A DNA stretch of 64,000 bases, taken from assembly GCA_963662985.1 (NCBI GenBank), contig OY760067.1, forward strand, positions 310,001-374,000, read 5' to 3'. Both the position numbers and the translations under genes were made by a program. Below the pieces are notes generated by a model. The model was not told where the DNA came from and did no database searches. It saw only the letters and a list, made by a program, of their open reading frames with translations. Below, one piece after another: positions 43,242-52,636 of this stretch (within the stretch, counting starts at the first letter, position 1; every line of letters begins with the position of its first letter). This stretch comes from G963662985 sp963662985. Lineage in GTDB: Bacteria > Chloroflexota > Anaerolineae > Anaerolineales > UBA11579.

Positions 43242-44285
43242 ATGAGTAATTTTTATGACAGTCCTCATCAGCGCTACAATGCATTGACTGGAGAATGGGT
43301 GCTAGTGTCTCCACATCGTACAAAACGCCCATGGCAAGGTCAACAAGAAAAGAAAAACCTAGAAAAACGCCCTGAATATGATCCAAATTGTTACTTGTGC
43401 CCGAACAACTCCCGTGTGGGAGGGACTGTTCAAAATCCTGATTATAAAGATACATTTGTGTTTACAAATGATTTTTCCGCTTTGTTGCCAGACGTTGGCG
43501 ATGAAGAAGTGCATCCTGTAGATTTTATTCATGGCAAGACTGTGGCGGGAGAATGCCGAGTGATTTGTTTTTCTCCACGACATGATCTGACTTTGGCCGA
43601 AATGAGCTTGAATGAAATTGATATTGTGGTTGATTTGTGGGTGAATCAAGAAGCAGAGTTAGCCCCAAAATACAAATGGGTGCAGATCTTTGAGAACCGT
43701 GGTGCTGTGATGGGAAGCTCAAACCCACATCCACATGGACAAATCTGGGCGAGTAATTTTTTACCGAACGAAGCTATTAAAGAAACAAAAACTCAGATGG
43801 AATATTTTGTAAAACATCAAACTCCCCTTTTGTTGGATGTGATGAAGTTTGAAAGTGACACAAAAGAACGGGTTGTGGCTGAAAATGAGGAATGGTTGGC
43901 AGTAGTGCCTTATTGGGCCGTGTGGCCATTTGAATTGCTCGTGTTACCGAAAAGACAAGTCTCTCATTTATTTGAGCTTGACACTGCTATGCGCAAGAGC
44001 TTGTCTGTTTTAATGAAAGATTATTTGGTGCGTTATGATAATCTTTTTGAGACAAGTTTCCCCTACTCGATGGGATGGCACCCAGCACCAAATGATGGGC
44101 AAGCGCACCCAGAATGGCTTTTACATGCTCATTACTATCCACCTTTGTTACGTTCTGCTAGCGTAAAGAAGTTTATGGTGGGCTATGAAATGTTGGCACA
44201 AGCACAACGTGATATTACCGCTGAACAGGCTGCTGCTCGTTTGCGAGAGTTAAGCAGTGTACATTATCGAGAAACAGCTGAGTAA
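43242..44285 (+). CDS. galT: Galactose-1-phosphate uridylyltransferase
   Basis: A 347-residue Leloir-pathway enzyme exchanging UMP between UDP-glucose and galactose 1-phosphate. The zinc-site Cys pair is CYLCPNN (about residue 47), and the active-site HPH is in SSNPHPHGQIW (about 162-172). The C-terminal domain carries GWHPAPNDGQAHPEWLLHAH (about 280-300). All expected residues are present. No galK or galE is in the window. A terminator follows. Confidence 0.95.
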   Translation: MSNFYDSPHQRYNALTGEWVLVSPHRTKRPWQGQQEKKNLEKRPEYDPNCYLCPNNSRVGGTVQNPDYKDTFVFTNDFSALLPDVGDEEVHPVDFIHGKTVAGECRVICFSPRHDLTLAEMSLNEIDIVVDLWVNQEAELAPKYKWVQIFENRGAVMGSSNPHPHGQIWASNFLPNEAIKETKTQMEYFVKHQTPLLLDVMKFESDTKERVVAENEEWLAVVPYWAVWPFELLVLPKRQVSHLFELDTAMRKSLSVLMKDYLVRYDNLFETSFPYSMGWHPAPNDGQAHPEWLLHAHYYPPLLRSASVKKFMVGYEMLAQAQRDITAEQAAARLRELSSVHYRETAE

Positions 44286-44306
44286 AAGGGTTTTAAAATA
44301 CGATAA

Positions 44307-44336
44307 AAACGGGCTTTGAAAGCCCGTTTATCTTTT
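44307..44336. terminator. Terminator between galT and the beta-lactamase-like gene
   Basis: Stem AAACGGGCTT/AAGCCCGTTT with a TGA loop; T-rich on the plus strand and weaker on the minus. Confidence 0.75.
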
Positions 44337-44344
44337 AAATCAAT

Positions 44345-45853
44345 TTATCTAATTGTGATATCTTCAACGGGGAAGTTGTAGAAATTGTATACAGCAGCAG
44401 AAAGCTGGCGAAAAACCAGTGAGACTGAATCAAACACCGCTTGGACAGGATGATAGAAGTTGATGGAGATAACATAATCTCCTGCAGGTGAATAGATTAC
44501 ACCTACATCTGAAATTGTTCTGATAGCACCGCTATTATCTGTTATCCAACCGTGTTTGTGGGCAATGGGGGTGCCATCTGGAATTCCTCCTTCAAGGAGG
44601 TTGGGCATTTTATTCTCTTCAAGAAGGTTGATCATTTGCTGACATTCATTTTGTGAAATCTGCCCAGGGAAAGCTGCTAAGAGCGCACCACCATCATTCT
44701 CTGCACATTCATAAAGATCAGAGACTAACATGCCGATTTCCGAAACGGTAGTTTGGTTGTAAAGATCGGGATTGAGGTCAATATCTGTACGTGAATTTCC
44801 AGGAGTATCGTAGCGATAAATCAAAGGTGCACCGTCATAGAAAAAGCCGGCCAAGAAGGTACTATTGAGACCAAGTTCTTGCATATCCTCGGTGACCATC
44901 ATGGGACCAATATCAGGATCCATAAGGGCTTGAATGAGCCAATCTGCAGGATCATTACCAGATTGTTCGATCATGCCTACTAGCCAATTACCAATTAACT
45001 CGGTGGGTTGTTCATCAATGCGAAGATAGGATGAGATCATGATCGGAATTTTTATGGTACTAGCAGCTGTGAAGGCAACATCTGGATCAGGATTGACGTT
45101 GACACCATTATTGACGATAAAATGAAGTTCTTCACCTGTTTGAAGGTCTTGCACATAAATACCGGATACTCCATCAAAACCAGACACATCTATGATCTGC
45201 CGAAGCTGGGTTTCTAAATTAGAAAAAGCTTGGCGATCAGGGACTGTGTCTGTAATAGGCAAAGTAACAAATCGTTCTGTTGGAGAAAAAAGTGCTTTTT
45301 CTATACGGTACATTGCAGTGCTGATGTCTAATTGAGTACCTGTGGTTGCTGCCATATATTGTGATGTCCCTGGTATGGGACGGGCTACTTGAGCTGGTTG
45401 ATCATAACGAGAGGCAATTTCAAAATTAAGATAATTTTCAAGCAACGGCTCTGAGTAAGATGCAAGAATAGGTACCGGGGTTACAGATTGTGAACGCCCC
45501 CATAGATAATCCCAAAAGTTACCCCAAAATTGAGAACCACGTGGTTTTTGAAGGTCCGCGGCAGCAAGCATACTCTCTAAATCAAGGTCAAATTGAATCA
45601 GGCTGGGATTTAGATGAATAACTTGATCTTCGTAATAAAGTTCTATTGATTGAGAATAGACAAAACGAAGGCGAGATATGGTCTGCTCTCGGCTAAGGTC
45701 TCCTACTGGGACTTCGGCGATTGTCATACCAGCTGGATAGTTGGCTTGTTTGCGACTGAAAAGGATTAATTCAAATGCTAACAGACCTACTGAAATTACA
45801 ATAAGGCCTAAGAATATCCAACGAAAAAATGAATAAGATTGGTTTATTTTCAA
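44345..45853 (-). CDS. Membrane-anchored class A beta-lactamase-like serine hydrolase
   Basis: A 502-residue protein with one N-terminal membrane segment (about 12-32). A peptidoglycan-binding-4-like region follows (about 38-200: GMTIAEVPVGDLSREQTISRL). The C-terminal penicilloyl-serine-transferase domain (about 225-500) has the nucleophile motif STIKIP (S-x-x-K, about residue 267), SGNDPADW in place of SDN, and HKHGW in place of KTG (about 435). Such proteins in Gram-positive-like and Chloroflexota envelopes may be D,D-peptidases or beta-lactamases; activity on antibiotics cannot be claimed. Confidence 0.82.
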   Translation of the reverse strand: MKINQSYSFFRWIFLGLIVISVGLLAFELILFSRKQANYPAGMTIAEVPVGDLSREQTISRLRFVYSQSIELYYEDQVIHLNPSLIQFDLDLESMLAAADLQKPRGSQFWGNFWDYLWGRSQSVTPVPILASYSEPLLENYLNFEIASRYDQPAQVARPIPGTSQYMAATTGTQLDISTAMYRIEKALFSPTERFVTLPITDTVPDRQAFSNLETQLRQIIDVSGFDGVSGIYVQDLQTGEELHFIVNNGVNVNPDPDVAFTAASTIKIPIMISSYLRIDEQPTELIGNWLVGMIEQSGNDPADWLIQALMDPDIGPMMVTEDMQELGLNSTFLAGFFYDGAPLIYRYDTPGNSRTDIDLNPDLYNQTTVSEIGMLVSDLYECAENDGGALLAAFPGQISQNECQQMINLLEENKMPNLLEGGIPDGTPIAHKHGWITDNSGAIRTISDVGVIYSPAGDYVISINFYHPVQAVFDSVSLVFRQLSAAVYNFYNFPVEDITIR

Positions 45854-45937
45854 GCTAAATCTCCTATTATTTTTCTTATTGTAACATCATCAAAGTTAGA
45901 AGTAAGCACTTTAATGTAACCATTATTTTTAAAGGGA

Positions 45938-45992
45938 TTGACGGTTTGATAGTAGAAGTGTATTATATGAATAATTGTTCATGTATTCATAT
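45938..45992 (+). promoter_or_regulatory. Promoter with ArsR-type operator
   Basis: TTGACG (45938-45943) and TATTAT (45961-45966) are 17 bp apart. A perfect nine-base inverted repeat, ATATGAATA (45965-45973) with TATTCATAT (45984-45992), overlaps the -10. Between its arms lies TGTTCAT, giving the TGAA-N6-TTCA spacing typical of ArsR/SmtB operators. Repression by the downstream ArsR protein is likely. Confidence 0.75.
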
Positions 45993-46006
45993 AAAAAGGA
46001 TTTATT

Positions 46007-46315
46007 ATGGCCCCCTTAACTGAATTATCAAGTATTCAATTAGCAGAATTTTTTTCTGCATTTAGCGATTCTAGTCGTTTGAGAATCATTGAATGTTTGA
46101 TGAAAAATGAAAAACTTTCTGTGGGTGATATTGCTGAACGTGTGGAGCTTTCTGAATCTGCTACTTCACATCAATTACGTACTCTGCGTCAAATGAGGGC
46201 TGTTAGAACTCAAAAAATAGGTAGGTCTGTTTTTTATGAATTGGACGATGAACATGTCAAAGAAATAATGGAAATTGGCATCCGTCATATCTCTCACAAT
46301 AAGAAAAAGGATTAA
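46007..46315 (+). CDS. ArsR/SmtB-family metal-sensing repressor (CzrA-like)
   Basis: A 102-residue winged-helix repressor. The recognition helix region is LSESATSHQLRTLRQMRAV (about 48-66). The C-terminal helix has Asp81, His83, His94 and His97, the exact D-x-H-x10-H-x2-H spacing of the alpha-5 zinc/cobalt site of CzrA-type sensors. No alpha-3 CxC site is present. Metal binding should release it from the operator at 45965-45992 and turn on the ATPase gene, which starts 5 bp after its stop. Confidence 0.9.
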   Translation: MAPLTELSSIQLAEFFSAFSDSSRLRIIECLMKNEKLSVGDIAERVELSESATSHQLRTLRQMRAVRTQKIGRSVFYELDDEHVKEIMEIGIRHISHNKKKD

Positions 46316-46320
46316 GCATA

Positions 46321-48441
46321 ATGGCATCACTGATCACAAAGAACTATGATTTGAAAAATTTGGACTGCGCAAGCTGCGCAGCAAAAATCGAAAAAAATTT
46401 GAAAGAACAAGAAGGTGTGCATGATGCTACGGTGAATTTTGCGACCTCTTCTTTATCAATCACATGTGACCCTACATTTGATGTTCACCCAGCAGTACAA
46501 GCAGTTGAACCTGATGTATTGGTGTTTAATAAAACTGCTAAAAAGAATGCTGAGATAAAAAATAGTGTTCAAATTGATACACGTTTAATTCAAATTTTTA
46601 TTAGTTTTGGTTTGTGGCTGTTTGGTTTGATTTTCCATGAAGATATTCATGTATTGCCCTATCGTTTTTGGATTGAATTGGTGCTTTATGGTACAACCTA
46701 TTTGATTGTGGGCTGGGATGTTTTATCTACTGGGGTGAAAAAGATCTTGCGGGGACAATTCATGGATGAAGAGATTTTGATGAGTATTGCTACATTGGGA
46801 GCAATAGCTATCCATGAACTTCCAGAAGCAATTGGAGTGATGTTGTTTTACGCTTTAGGTGAATATATCCAAGATATTGCTGTTGATTCTTCTCGAAAAT
46901 CAATCCGGTCTTTATTAGATCTTTCATCAAACGTAGCACATTTAGTACATAATGGCGGTACTTTGGATATTAATCCTGAAAAAATCCATGTAGGAGATGA
47001 AATACTCGTTTTTGTAGGTGAACAAATTCCTTTAGACGGTGTGATCCGAAATGGAATCTCCAGTTTGGATACATCTGCTTTGACTGGTGAATCAATGCCT
47101 CGAGAAGTTATGACGGGAGATAAGGTGTTGGCGGGTATGATTAATTTACAAGAAACTTTACGAGTAGAAGTGAGTGCTACTTTTGAAAATTCTGCTATGG
47201 CAAAGATGGTCGATATAGTGCAGGATGCTACTAACCGTAAGGCAAAAGTTGAGAAATATATGACTCAATTTTCACGATACTATACGCCTATCGTAGTGTT
47301 ACTTTCTGTAATGGTCGCTTTCTTACCACCTCTTTTCTCTCCTTCAGCTACTTTTGAAGAATGGATCTATCGCGGTTTGAGTTTGCTAGTAATCTCTTGC
47401 CCATGTGCTTTGGTAATCTCAATTCCTTTAGGATATTTTGGCGGGCTTGGGGCGTTATCTAAAAAAGGTATCTTGGTTAAGGGGGCAGAGAATATTGATG
47501 TATTAGCAAACATCGAAACAGTTGTGTTTGATAAGACTGGTACATTAACTAAAGGCGAATTTAAAATCTCCTCGGTAACAGGTGCAAATGGATTTGATAG
47601 TACAACTGTATTGGAAAAAGCTGTTATCGCTGAAAATCATTCTACACATCCTATTGCACAAGCAATTCAAAAAGAATCTAGTATCATAGATTTGGATGTT
47701 GATGGGTATGAATCAGTAAAAGAATTCTCTGGGATGGGAATGAAAGTCCGCTATCATGGTGAAGATATTTTAGCTGGCAATATACGTTTAATGAAAAGTG
47801 AGGCTATAAAACTCAGTGATGAAGAAAATGAAAGTAAAGAAAATTTGCTTTACGTGGCTGTGAATGATATGTTTGCTGGAAAAATTGAGATTGAAGATGA
47901 GATTAAACCTGAGGCAAAAGATTCTATTACAGAATTAAGAAGCGTTGGAGTGAAAGACTTGCGGATGTTGAGTGGCGATCGAAATTCTGTGGCAGAAAAA
48001 ATATCAACTTATTTAGGACTAGATGAATTTGATGCAGAATTGTTGCCTGAAAACAAGTTAACGCTTTTGGAAAATATCTTGAATCAAAAAGATGCTCCAG
48101 TGGCGTATTTGGGAGATGGGATTAATGATGCTCCTGCTTTGGCTCGCGCTGATGTGGGCATTTCAATGGGGAAAGCTGGGTCTGATATCGCGATTGAATC
48201 AGCAGATGTAATTTTATTAACAGATGATCTTGAGCGATTACCCGAAGCAATACGTTTATCTAGATTTACTAGAAAAATTGTAAGAGAGAACATTGTTTTT
48301 GCTTTGGTAGCTAAAGTAATGTTCATTATCTTAGGGATTTTGGGCATCACTGGATTGTGGTGGGCTGTGATCGCTGATGTGGGAGTGGCATTAATCGCAA
48401 TTCTTAATGCTTCAAGAATTATCCATAAAAAAAGTGTATAA
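46321..48441 (+). CDS. P1B-type Zn/Cd/Pb-exporting ATPase
   Basis: A 706-residue metal pump. The N-terminal metal-binding domain has the LDCASCAAK motif (C-x2-C, residues ~14-22). Further landmarks are LTGESMPREV (actuator TGE, about 256), the transmembrane ion-binding ISCPCALVIS (CPC, about 357), phosphorylation site DKTGTLTKG (Asp at about 404), HSTHPIAQAI (ATP-binding HP) and the GDGINDAPALA hinge. The last membrane segment has ADVGVALIAILNA, pointing to the divalent Zn/Cd/Pb group and not copper. It is co-transcribed with the CzrA-like repressor. Confidence 0.93.
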   Translation: MASLITKNYDLKNLDCASCAAKIEKNLKEQEGVHDATVNFATSSLSITCDPTFDVHPAVQAVEPDVLVFNKTAKKNAEIKNSVQIDTRLIQIFISFGLWLFGLIFHEDIHVLPYRFWIELVLYGTTYLIVGWDVLSTGVKKILRGQFMDEEILMSIATLGAIAIHELPEAIGVMLFYALGEYIQDIAVDSSRKSIRSLLDLSSNVAHLVHNGGTLDINPEKIHVGDEILVFVGEQIPLDGVIRNGISSLDTSALTGESMPREVMTGDKVLAGMINLQETLRVEVSATFENSAMAKMVDIVQDATNRKAKVEKYMTQFSRYYTPIVVLLSVMVAFLPPLFSPSATFEEWIYRGLSLLVISCPCALVISIPLGYFGGLGALSKKGILVKGAENIDVLANIETVVFDKTGTLTKGEFKISSVTGANGFDSTTVLEKAVIAENHSTHPIAQAIQKESSIIDLDVDGYESVKEFSGMGMKVRYHGEDILAGNIRLMKSEAIKLSDEENESKENLLYVAVNDMFAGKIEIEDEIKPEAKDSITELRSVGVKDLRMLSGDRNSVAEKISTYLGLDEFDAELLPENKLTLLENILNQKDAPVAYLGDGINDAPALARADVGISMGKAGSDIAIESADVILLTDDLERLPEAIRLSRFTRKIVRENIVFALVAKVMFIILGILGITGLWWAVIADVGVALIAILNASRIIHKKSV

Positions 48442-48449
48442 TTTTTAGC

Positions 48450-49325
48450 ATGGAGATGTTTAAAAAAATATATCAAATTAGTCATTTAGATTTGTTAGGG
48501 CTGCTTTTGCTGCATTTTGGTTTGGGTTACCTGTTGGCGATGCAAACAGGAGCTGTGGCGGAAACAGCTTTTTTTTGGATCCAGCTTGAGTGGTTGATTG
48601 CTTTTTATTTAGGACTCACTTTTTTAAACGAATATATTTTATGGTTAAAAGATAAAAGTGAGCCGTGTGGAGAAAAAAAAGAACAAATCCCACCAAAGGT
48701 GGTTTTGGGATTAGCTTTTTTGATTTTGTTATTCTCATTAATCTTGCTTTATTATCGATTACAATTGAGTGGATTCTCTACAGATTATTTCTTCCAATTG
48801 GGATTACTTTTGGCTGGGCTTTTGACTGTCCTCCCGCCTATTCGATTGTTAGATCGAAAAATCAATGAAGTGACATTGGGAATTTGGCTAGCTGGGTTAA
48901 GTTTACCTTTTGGTTATTTTTGCAGTAATGCTGAGTTCTCTTTAAACTTATTTGTAGTAAGTTTTGGACTTTTATTCCAATTTTTAGCTTTTATGTTAAT
49001 CAAAGATCTTCAAAACTACACTGAAATTGTAAGATATGAACAAAAACGGCTAATCGGAATTTTAGGGTGGCAAGATGGAATGTTGTTTTATGGCTCATTT
49101 TTGTTGCTAAGTTATTTTGTTTTTGGATTGGCTATTTGGTTAAATTTGTTTGCTAAATATTATTTGACATTAATGGTTGGCGTGGGGTTTAGTTTGATAC
49201 AAGTTTGGAATTTAAGAAAAATCTCAAATGGGGGCGTACCGAATTGGCGATTCACAAATTTACTGACATATTTGAATTATTTTTATCCAATGTATAGCTT
49301 GATTGTTTTATTTATACTAGATTGA
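48450..49325 (+). CDS. UbiA-like polytopic membrane protein with altered catalytic motifs
   Basis: A 291-residue protein with about eight hydrophobic segments. Its layout resembles UbiA prenyltransferases: the first acidic motif position reads FLNEYILWLKD (about residues 54-64) where NDxxD is expected, and the second reads KDLQNYTEIVRYEQKR (about 186-201) where a DxxD/KDxxD is expected. The loss of aspartates suggests an inactive or differently acting relative. It starts 9 bp after the metal ATPase stop and ends 9 bp before moeA, so it links the two in one transcript. Confidence 0.5.
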   Translation: MEMFKKIYQISHLDLLGLLLLHFGLGYLLAMQTGAVAETAFFWIQLEWLIAFYLGLTFLNEYILWLKDKSEPCGEKKEQIPPKVVLGLAFLILLFSLILLYYRLQLSGFSTDYFFQLGLLLAGLLTVLPPIRLLDRKINEVTLGIWLAGLSLPFGYFCSNAEFSLNLFVVSFGLLFQFLAFMLIKDLQNYTEIVRYEQKRLIGILGWQDGMLFYGSFLLLSYFVFGLAIWLNLFAKYYLTLMVGVGFSLIQVWNLRKISNGGVPNWRFTNLLTYLNYFYPMYSLIVLFILD

Positions 49326-49333
49326 GGTTTACT

Positions 49334-50575
49334 ATGCCTGATTTTTTGAAATTAGTTTCTCCTGAGAATGCTCATATTCAATATTTGCCTTTAGTTAAAC
49401 CAATTGAACGGATTGAAAGAATATCGGTTTTTGAAGCAAATGGAAGAGTGAGCGCAGAAAACATATTATCTGAAGTTGCTTTACCTAATTTCAGAAAAAG
49501 CACAGTGGATGGATATGCTGTGCGAGCAAAGGATGTGGCAGGAGCAAGCGCAAGTCTGCCGGCTTATTTGCATTGCGTAGGTGAAATTCATATGGGTGAA
49601 GAAGCAACATTACAACTCAACACTGAAGAGTGTGTGATTATTCATACTGGGGGGATGCTACCAGATTCTGCAGATGCAGTAGTAATGGTTGAATACAGCG
49701 CTAAAATGGCTGATGAGATAGTCGAATTACAGAGAAGTGTGGCAGTGGGTGAAAATGTTATTCAAGTGGGAGAAGATATTCATGCTGGTGAGGTGATTCT
49801 GCCGGCGAATAAACGAATTAAGTCAGTGGATATGGGGGCTTTGTTGGCTATGGGTGTGACGGAGATTGATGTGTTTGAGAAACCTCAGGTAGCAATTTTA
49901 ACTTCTGGTGATGAAGTGATGCCTCCTGAAACTAAAACCTTGCAACCTGGACAGGTCCGAAATATAAATTCAATCATGATGGCAAGGGTAGTTGAGGAAT
50001 TTGGCTGCGAAGCTAAACTCTACCCTATTTTGCCAGACAATGATGAAATTTTTGAAGAGAATGTAAAAGAAGCTATTGAGAATTTTGATATTGTTGTAAT
50101 CAGCGCAGGTTCATCAGCTTCTGATAAAGATATGACAGCAAGAGTGATTAATCGATTGGGAGAGCCAGGAGTGGTTTTACATGGTTTGAACATTCGTCCT
50201 GGAAAACCGACTATTTTCGCAATGGTTGATGGAAAACCTGTTCTTGGTTTGCCAGGGAACCCTGTCAGCGCATGGGTGATTCATCAAGTGATGGTAGTTC
50301 CTATATTAGAAAGGTTATGCGGGCAGGAAAATTTTCATTTCTGGGGAAGAATGCTAGCCCTTTTGGAGATCAATATTCCTTCAATATCTGGGCGACAAGA
50401 TTGGGTGCCTGCAAAATTAATTCTTCAAGAAGATGGAAGTTATTTGGCCCGTCCGATCTTTGGAAAGAGTAATTTAATCTTCACACTGAGCCGTGCAGAT
50501 GGATTGATTTGTGTATCTGCCACTGCTACTGGATTAGCTGCTGGGGAAAAGGTTGAAGTCTATTTAATTCGTTAA
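49334..50575 (+). CDS. moeA: Molybdopterin molybdotransferase MoeA
   Basis: A 413-residue enzyme inserting molybdate into adenylated molybdopterin. The typical segments are FRKSTVDGYAVRAKD (about 53-67), VMVEYS, the ILTSGDEVM strand (about 192), GQVRNINS, SAGSSASDKD and PGKPTIFAMVDGKPVLGLPG (about 288). The ATG at 49334 has GAGG seven bases upstream and avoids the TTG-initiated longer frame overlapping the previous gene. A second moeA-type gene follows after 10 bp. Confidence 0.93.
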   Translation: MPDFLKLVSPENAHIQYLPLVKPIERIERISVFEANGRVSAENILSEVALPNFRKSTVDGYAVRAKDVAGASASLPAYLHCVGEIHMGEEATLQLNTEECVIIHTGGMLPDSADAVVMVEYSAKMADEIVELQRSVAVGENVIQVGEDIHAGEVILPANKRIKSVDMGALLAMGVTEIDVFEKPQVAILTSGDEVMPPETKTLQPGQVRNINSIMMARVVEEFGCEAKLYPILPDNDEIFEENVKEAIENFDIVVISAGSSASDKDMTARVINRLGEPGVVLHGLNIRPGKPTIFAMVDGKPVLGLPGNPVSAWVIHQVMVVPILERLCGQENFHFWGRMLALLEINIPSISGRQDWVPAKLILQEDGSYLARPIFGKSNLIFTLSRADGLICVSATATGLAAGEKVEVYLIR

Positions 50576-50585
50576 GGGGTCTTTT

Positions 50586-52547
50586 ATGAGTATTTATCTT
50601 CATGATGTTCCTTTAGAAGAAAGTTTAAAAATCTTTGCGTCTATCGTAGAAAAGTCAATTCTAGAAAACCAAAATAGAATTGAAAACATTGATGTGGATG
50701 AATTTGCAAATGATAGGGTATTGGCTAGCCCTGTTTGGGCAAAAATATCATCTCCACATTTTCATGCTTCTGCTATGGATGGGTTTGCAATTCATTCTGA
50801 AGATAGTAGAGGAGCTACTTTAACTTCTCCTGTTGTTTTAGAAATGGGAAATCAAGCAATCTATGTGGATACGGGGGATCCACTGCCAAAAGGTTTTGAT
50901 GCTGTGATTCCGATTGAATTTACGGAAGCTTTGGACAAAGATCATTTAATTTGCTCTCAAAAACGAGCTCCTTTTGCAATCCGTATTCGAGAAAGTGTGC
51001 GTGGTTGGCAACACGTGAGGGTTGTGGGAGAAGATATGGTTGTGACACAATTGGTGCTGCCTGAATTTCATAAACTTGAAGCACATGATCTGGGCGCTTT
51101 GATTGCTAGCGGGAATAAAGAAATTGAAGTGTTTAAACGACCCATTGTGAGTGTAATCCCTACTGGAGATGAATTGGTAAGGATTGGCACCGATTTGCAA
51201 GATGGGGATCTTTTAGAATTTAATTCTATCGTTTTGGCTGCTAAGGTGAATGGCTGGGGAGGTGTAGGTAAACGAGAAGAAATTGTCAAAGATAAATTTG
51301 ACCTTATTAAAAAGAAAATTTCAGAAGTTGCTGAATACTCCGATCTAGTTTTACTTAATGCGGGAAGCTCTGCTGGTGCTGAAGACCATTCAGCAAATGT
51401 GATTGAAGCATTAGGAAAGGTAAAGGTACATGGGATTGCCGTGCGACCAGGACATCCAGTAATCTTGGGAACGGTAAATAGAAAAAATGGAAAATATGTA
51501 CCCATCATTGGCGTTCCGGGTTATCCTGTTTCATCTGCAATGACAGCGGATTTATTCTTGCCAATTTTTATGAATACTTGGTACGAACAAGTGCCGTGTC
51601 CGAATGAATTTATTGAAGCTCGCTCTATCCGTAATGTTGTTTCTCCAGCTGGTGATGATGATTTTGTGAGAGTTGTGATTGGAAATATTCGTGGTGAAAT
51701 GATCACACTTCCTCTCTCAAGAGGCGCTGGAGTGATTTCTTCTTTAGTGAAAGCAGATGGTTATCTTAAAATTGAAGCTGGCTCTCAAGGAGTGCGAGCT
51801 GGAGAAAAAGTACGCGTGCAATTACTGCGACATCGAGATGAAATTGAACGAACGATTTTGTCGGTTGGATCCCATGATATTACTTTAGATGTTTTGGCTC
51901 AATTTTTAGCCAAAAGAAAACGAAGACTGTCTGCAGCTCATGTAGGGAGTATGGCAGGATTAATCGCAATAAACCGTCGAGAAACACATATAAGTCAATC
52001 ACATTTATATGATACTGAAACGGAAGAATATAATGTGCCGTTTATCAATAAATACATAAAAGATGAAAAAATCAAGTTAATTGAATTTGTCTCTCGGGAG
52101 CAAGGATTTTTGGTACCCAAGGGAAATCCGAAAAAAATCTTAGGATTCGAAGATCTATATAATACTAATCTTCGTTTTGTGAACCGACAACGTGGTGCTG
52201 GGACTCGCGTTTTGTTTGATAGTTATCTAAAAGCTTATGGAATTGAGGCAGAAACATTATTGGGATATGACGATGAAGAATTTTCTCATTTATCTGTGGG
52301 AGTGGCAGTAAAATCTGGACGGGTTGATTTTGGGATGGGGATTGCTGCAGCTGCTTATGCAATGGATCTTGATTTTGTGCCAATTTGTGAAGAGAAATAT
52401 CAACTAGTAATACCTTCAGATTTATATGAAAGTGAATTACTCACCCCCCTGCTAGAGATTTTAGAGGACAAAGAATTTCATCGAGTTTTAAAAAATATGA
52501 ACGGATATCATGTTGGAGATATTGGAAAAATTGTTTATGAGTCGTAA
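50586..52547 (+). CDS. moeA: MoeA-like protein with C-terminal periplasmic-binding-like domain
   Basis: A 653-residue protein. Residues ~1-415 are MoeA-like: SPHFHASAMDGFAIHSEDS, VIPTGDELV, LLNAGSSAGAEDHS and VRPGHPVILG. Residues ~420-653 form a PBP-like domain (PF12727 type): VGSHDITLDVLAQFL, SAAHVGSMAGLIAI, FVNRQRGAGTRVLFD and GRVDFGMGIAAAA. This architecture is known in bacteria and archaea and resembles molybdate/tungstate sensing. With the preceding moeA it gives two non-identical MoeA copies, which in some anaerobes is thought to separate Mo and W use. That is inference here. Confidence 0.9.
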   Translation: MSIYLHDVPLEESLKIFASIVEKSILENQNRIENIDVDEFANDRVLASPVWAKISSPHFHASAMDGFAIHSEDSRGATLTSPVVLEMGNQAIYVDTGDPLPKGFDAVIPIEFTEALDKDHLICSQKRAPFAIRIRESVRGWQHVRVVGEDMVVTQLVLPEFHKLEAHDLGALIASGNKEIEVFKRPIVSVIPTGDELVRIGTDLQDGDLLEFNSIVLAAKVNGWGGVGKREEIVKDKFDLIKKKISEVAEYSDLVLLNAGSSAGAEDHSANVIEALGKVKVHGIAVRPGHPVILGTVNRKNGKYVPIIGVPGYPVSSAMTADLFLPIFMNTWYEQVPCPNEFIEARSIRNVVSPAGDDDFVRVVIGNIRGEMITLPLSRGAGVISSLVKADGYLKIEAGSQGVRAGEKVRVQLLRHRDEIERTILSVGSHDITLDVLAQFLAKRKRRLSAAHVGSMAGLIAINRRETHISQSHLYDTETEEYNVPFINKYIKDEKIKLIEFVSREQGFLVPKGNPKKILGFEDLYNTNLRFVNRQRGAGTRVLFDSYLKAYGIEAETLLGYDDEEFSHLSVGVAVKSGRVDFGMGIAAAAYAMDLDFVPICEEKYQLVIPSDLYESELLTPLLEILEDKEFHRVLKNMNGYHVGDIGKIVYES

Positions 52548-52578
52548 AACTTTTTAACTATACGCATTCTCATTATTC

Positions 52579-52607
52579 TTAACAAGCGCTTCAAAATTTG
52601 CTACAAT
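52579..52607 (+). promoter_or_regulatory. Promoter of glpK
   Basis: TTAACA (52579-52584) and TACAAT (52602-52607) with a 17-bp spacer, 29 bases before the glpK ATG. Confidence 0.7.
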
Positions 52608-52636
52608 GAACTATCTAAACATTCAAGGAGCTTTTC

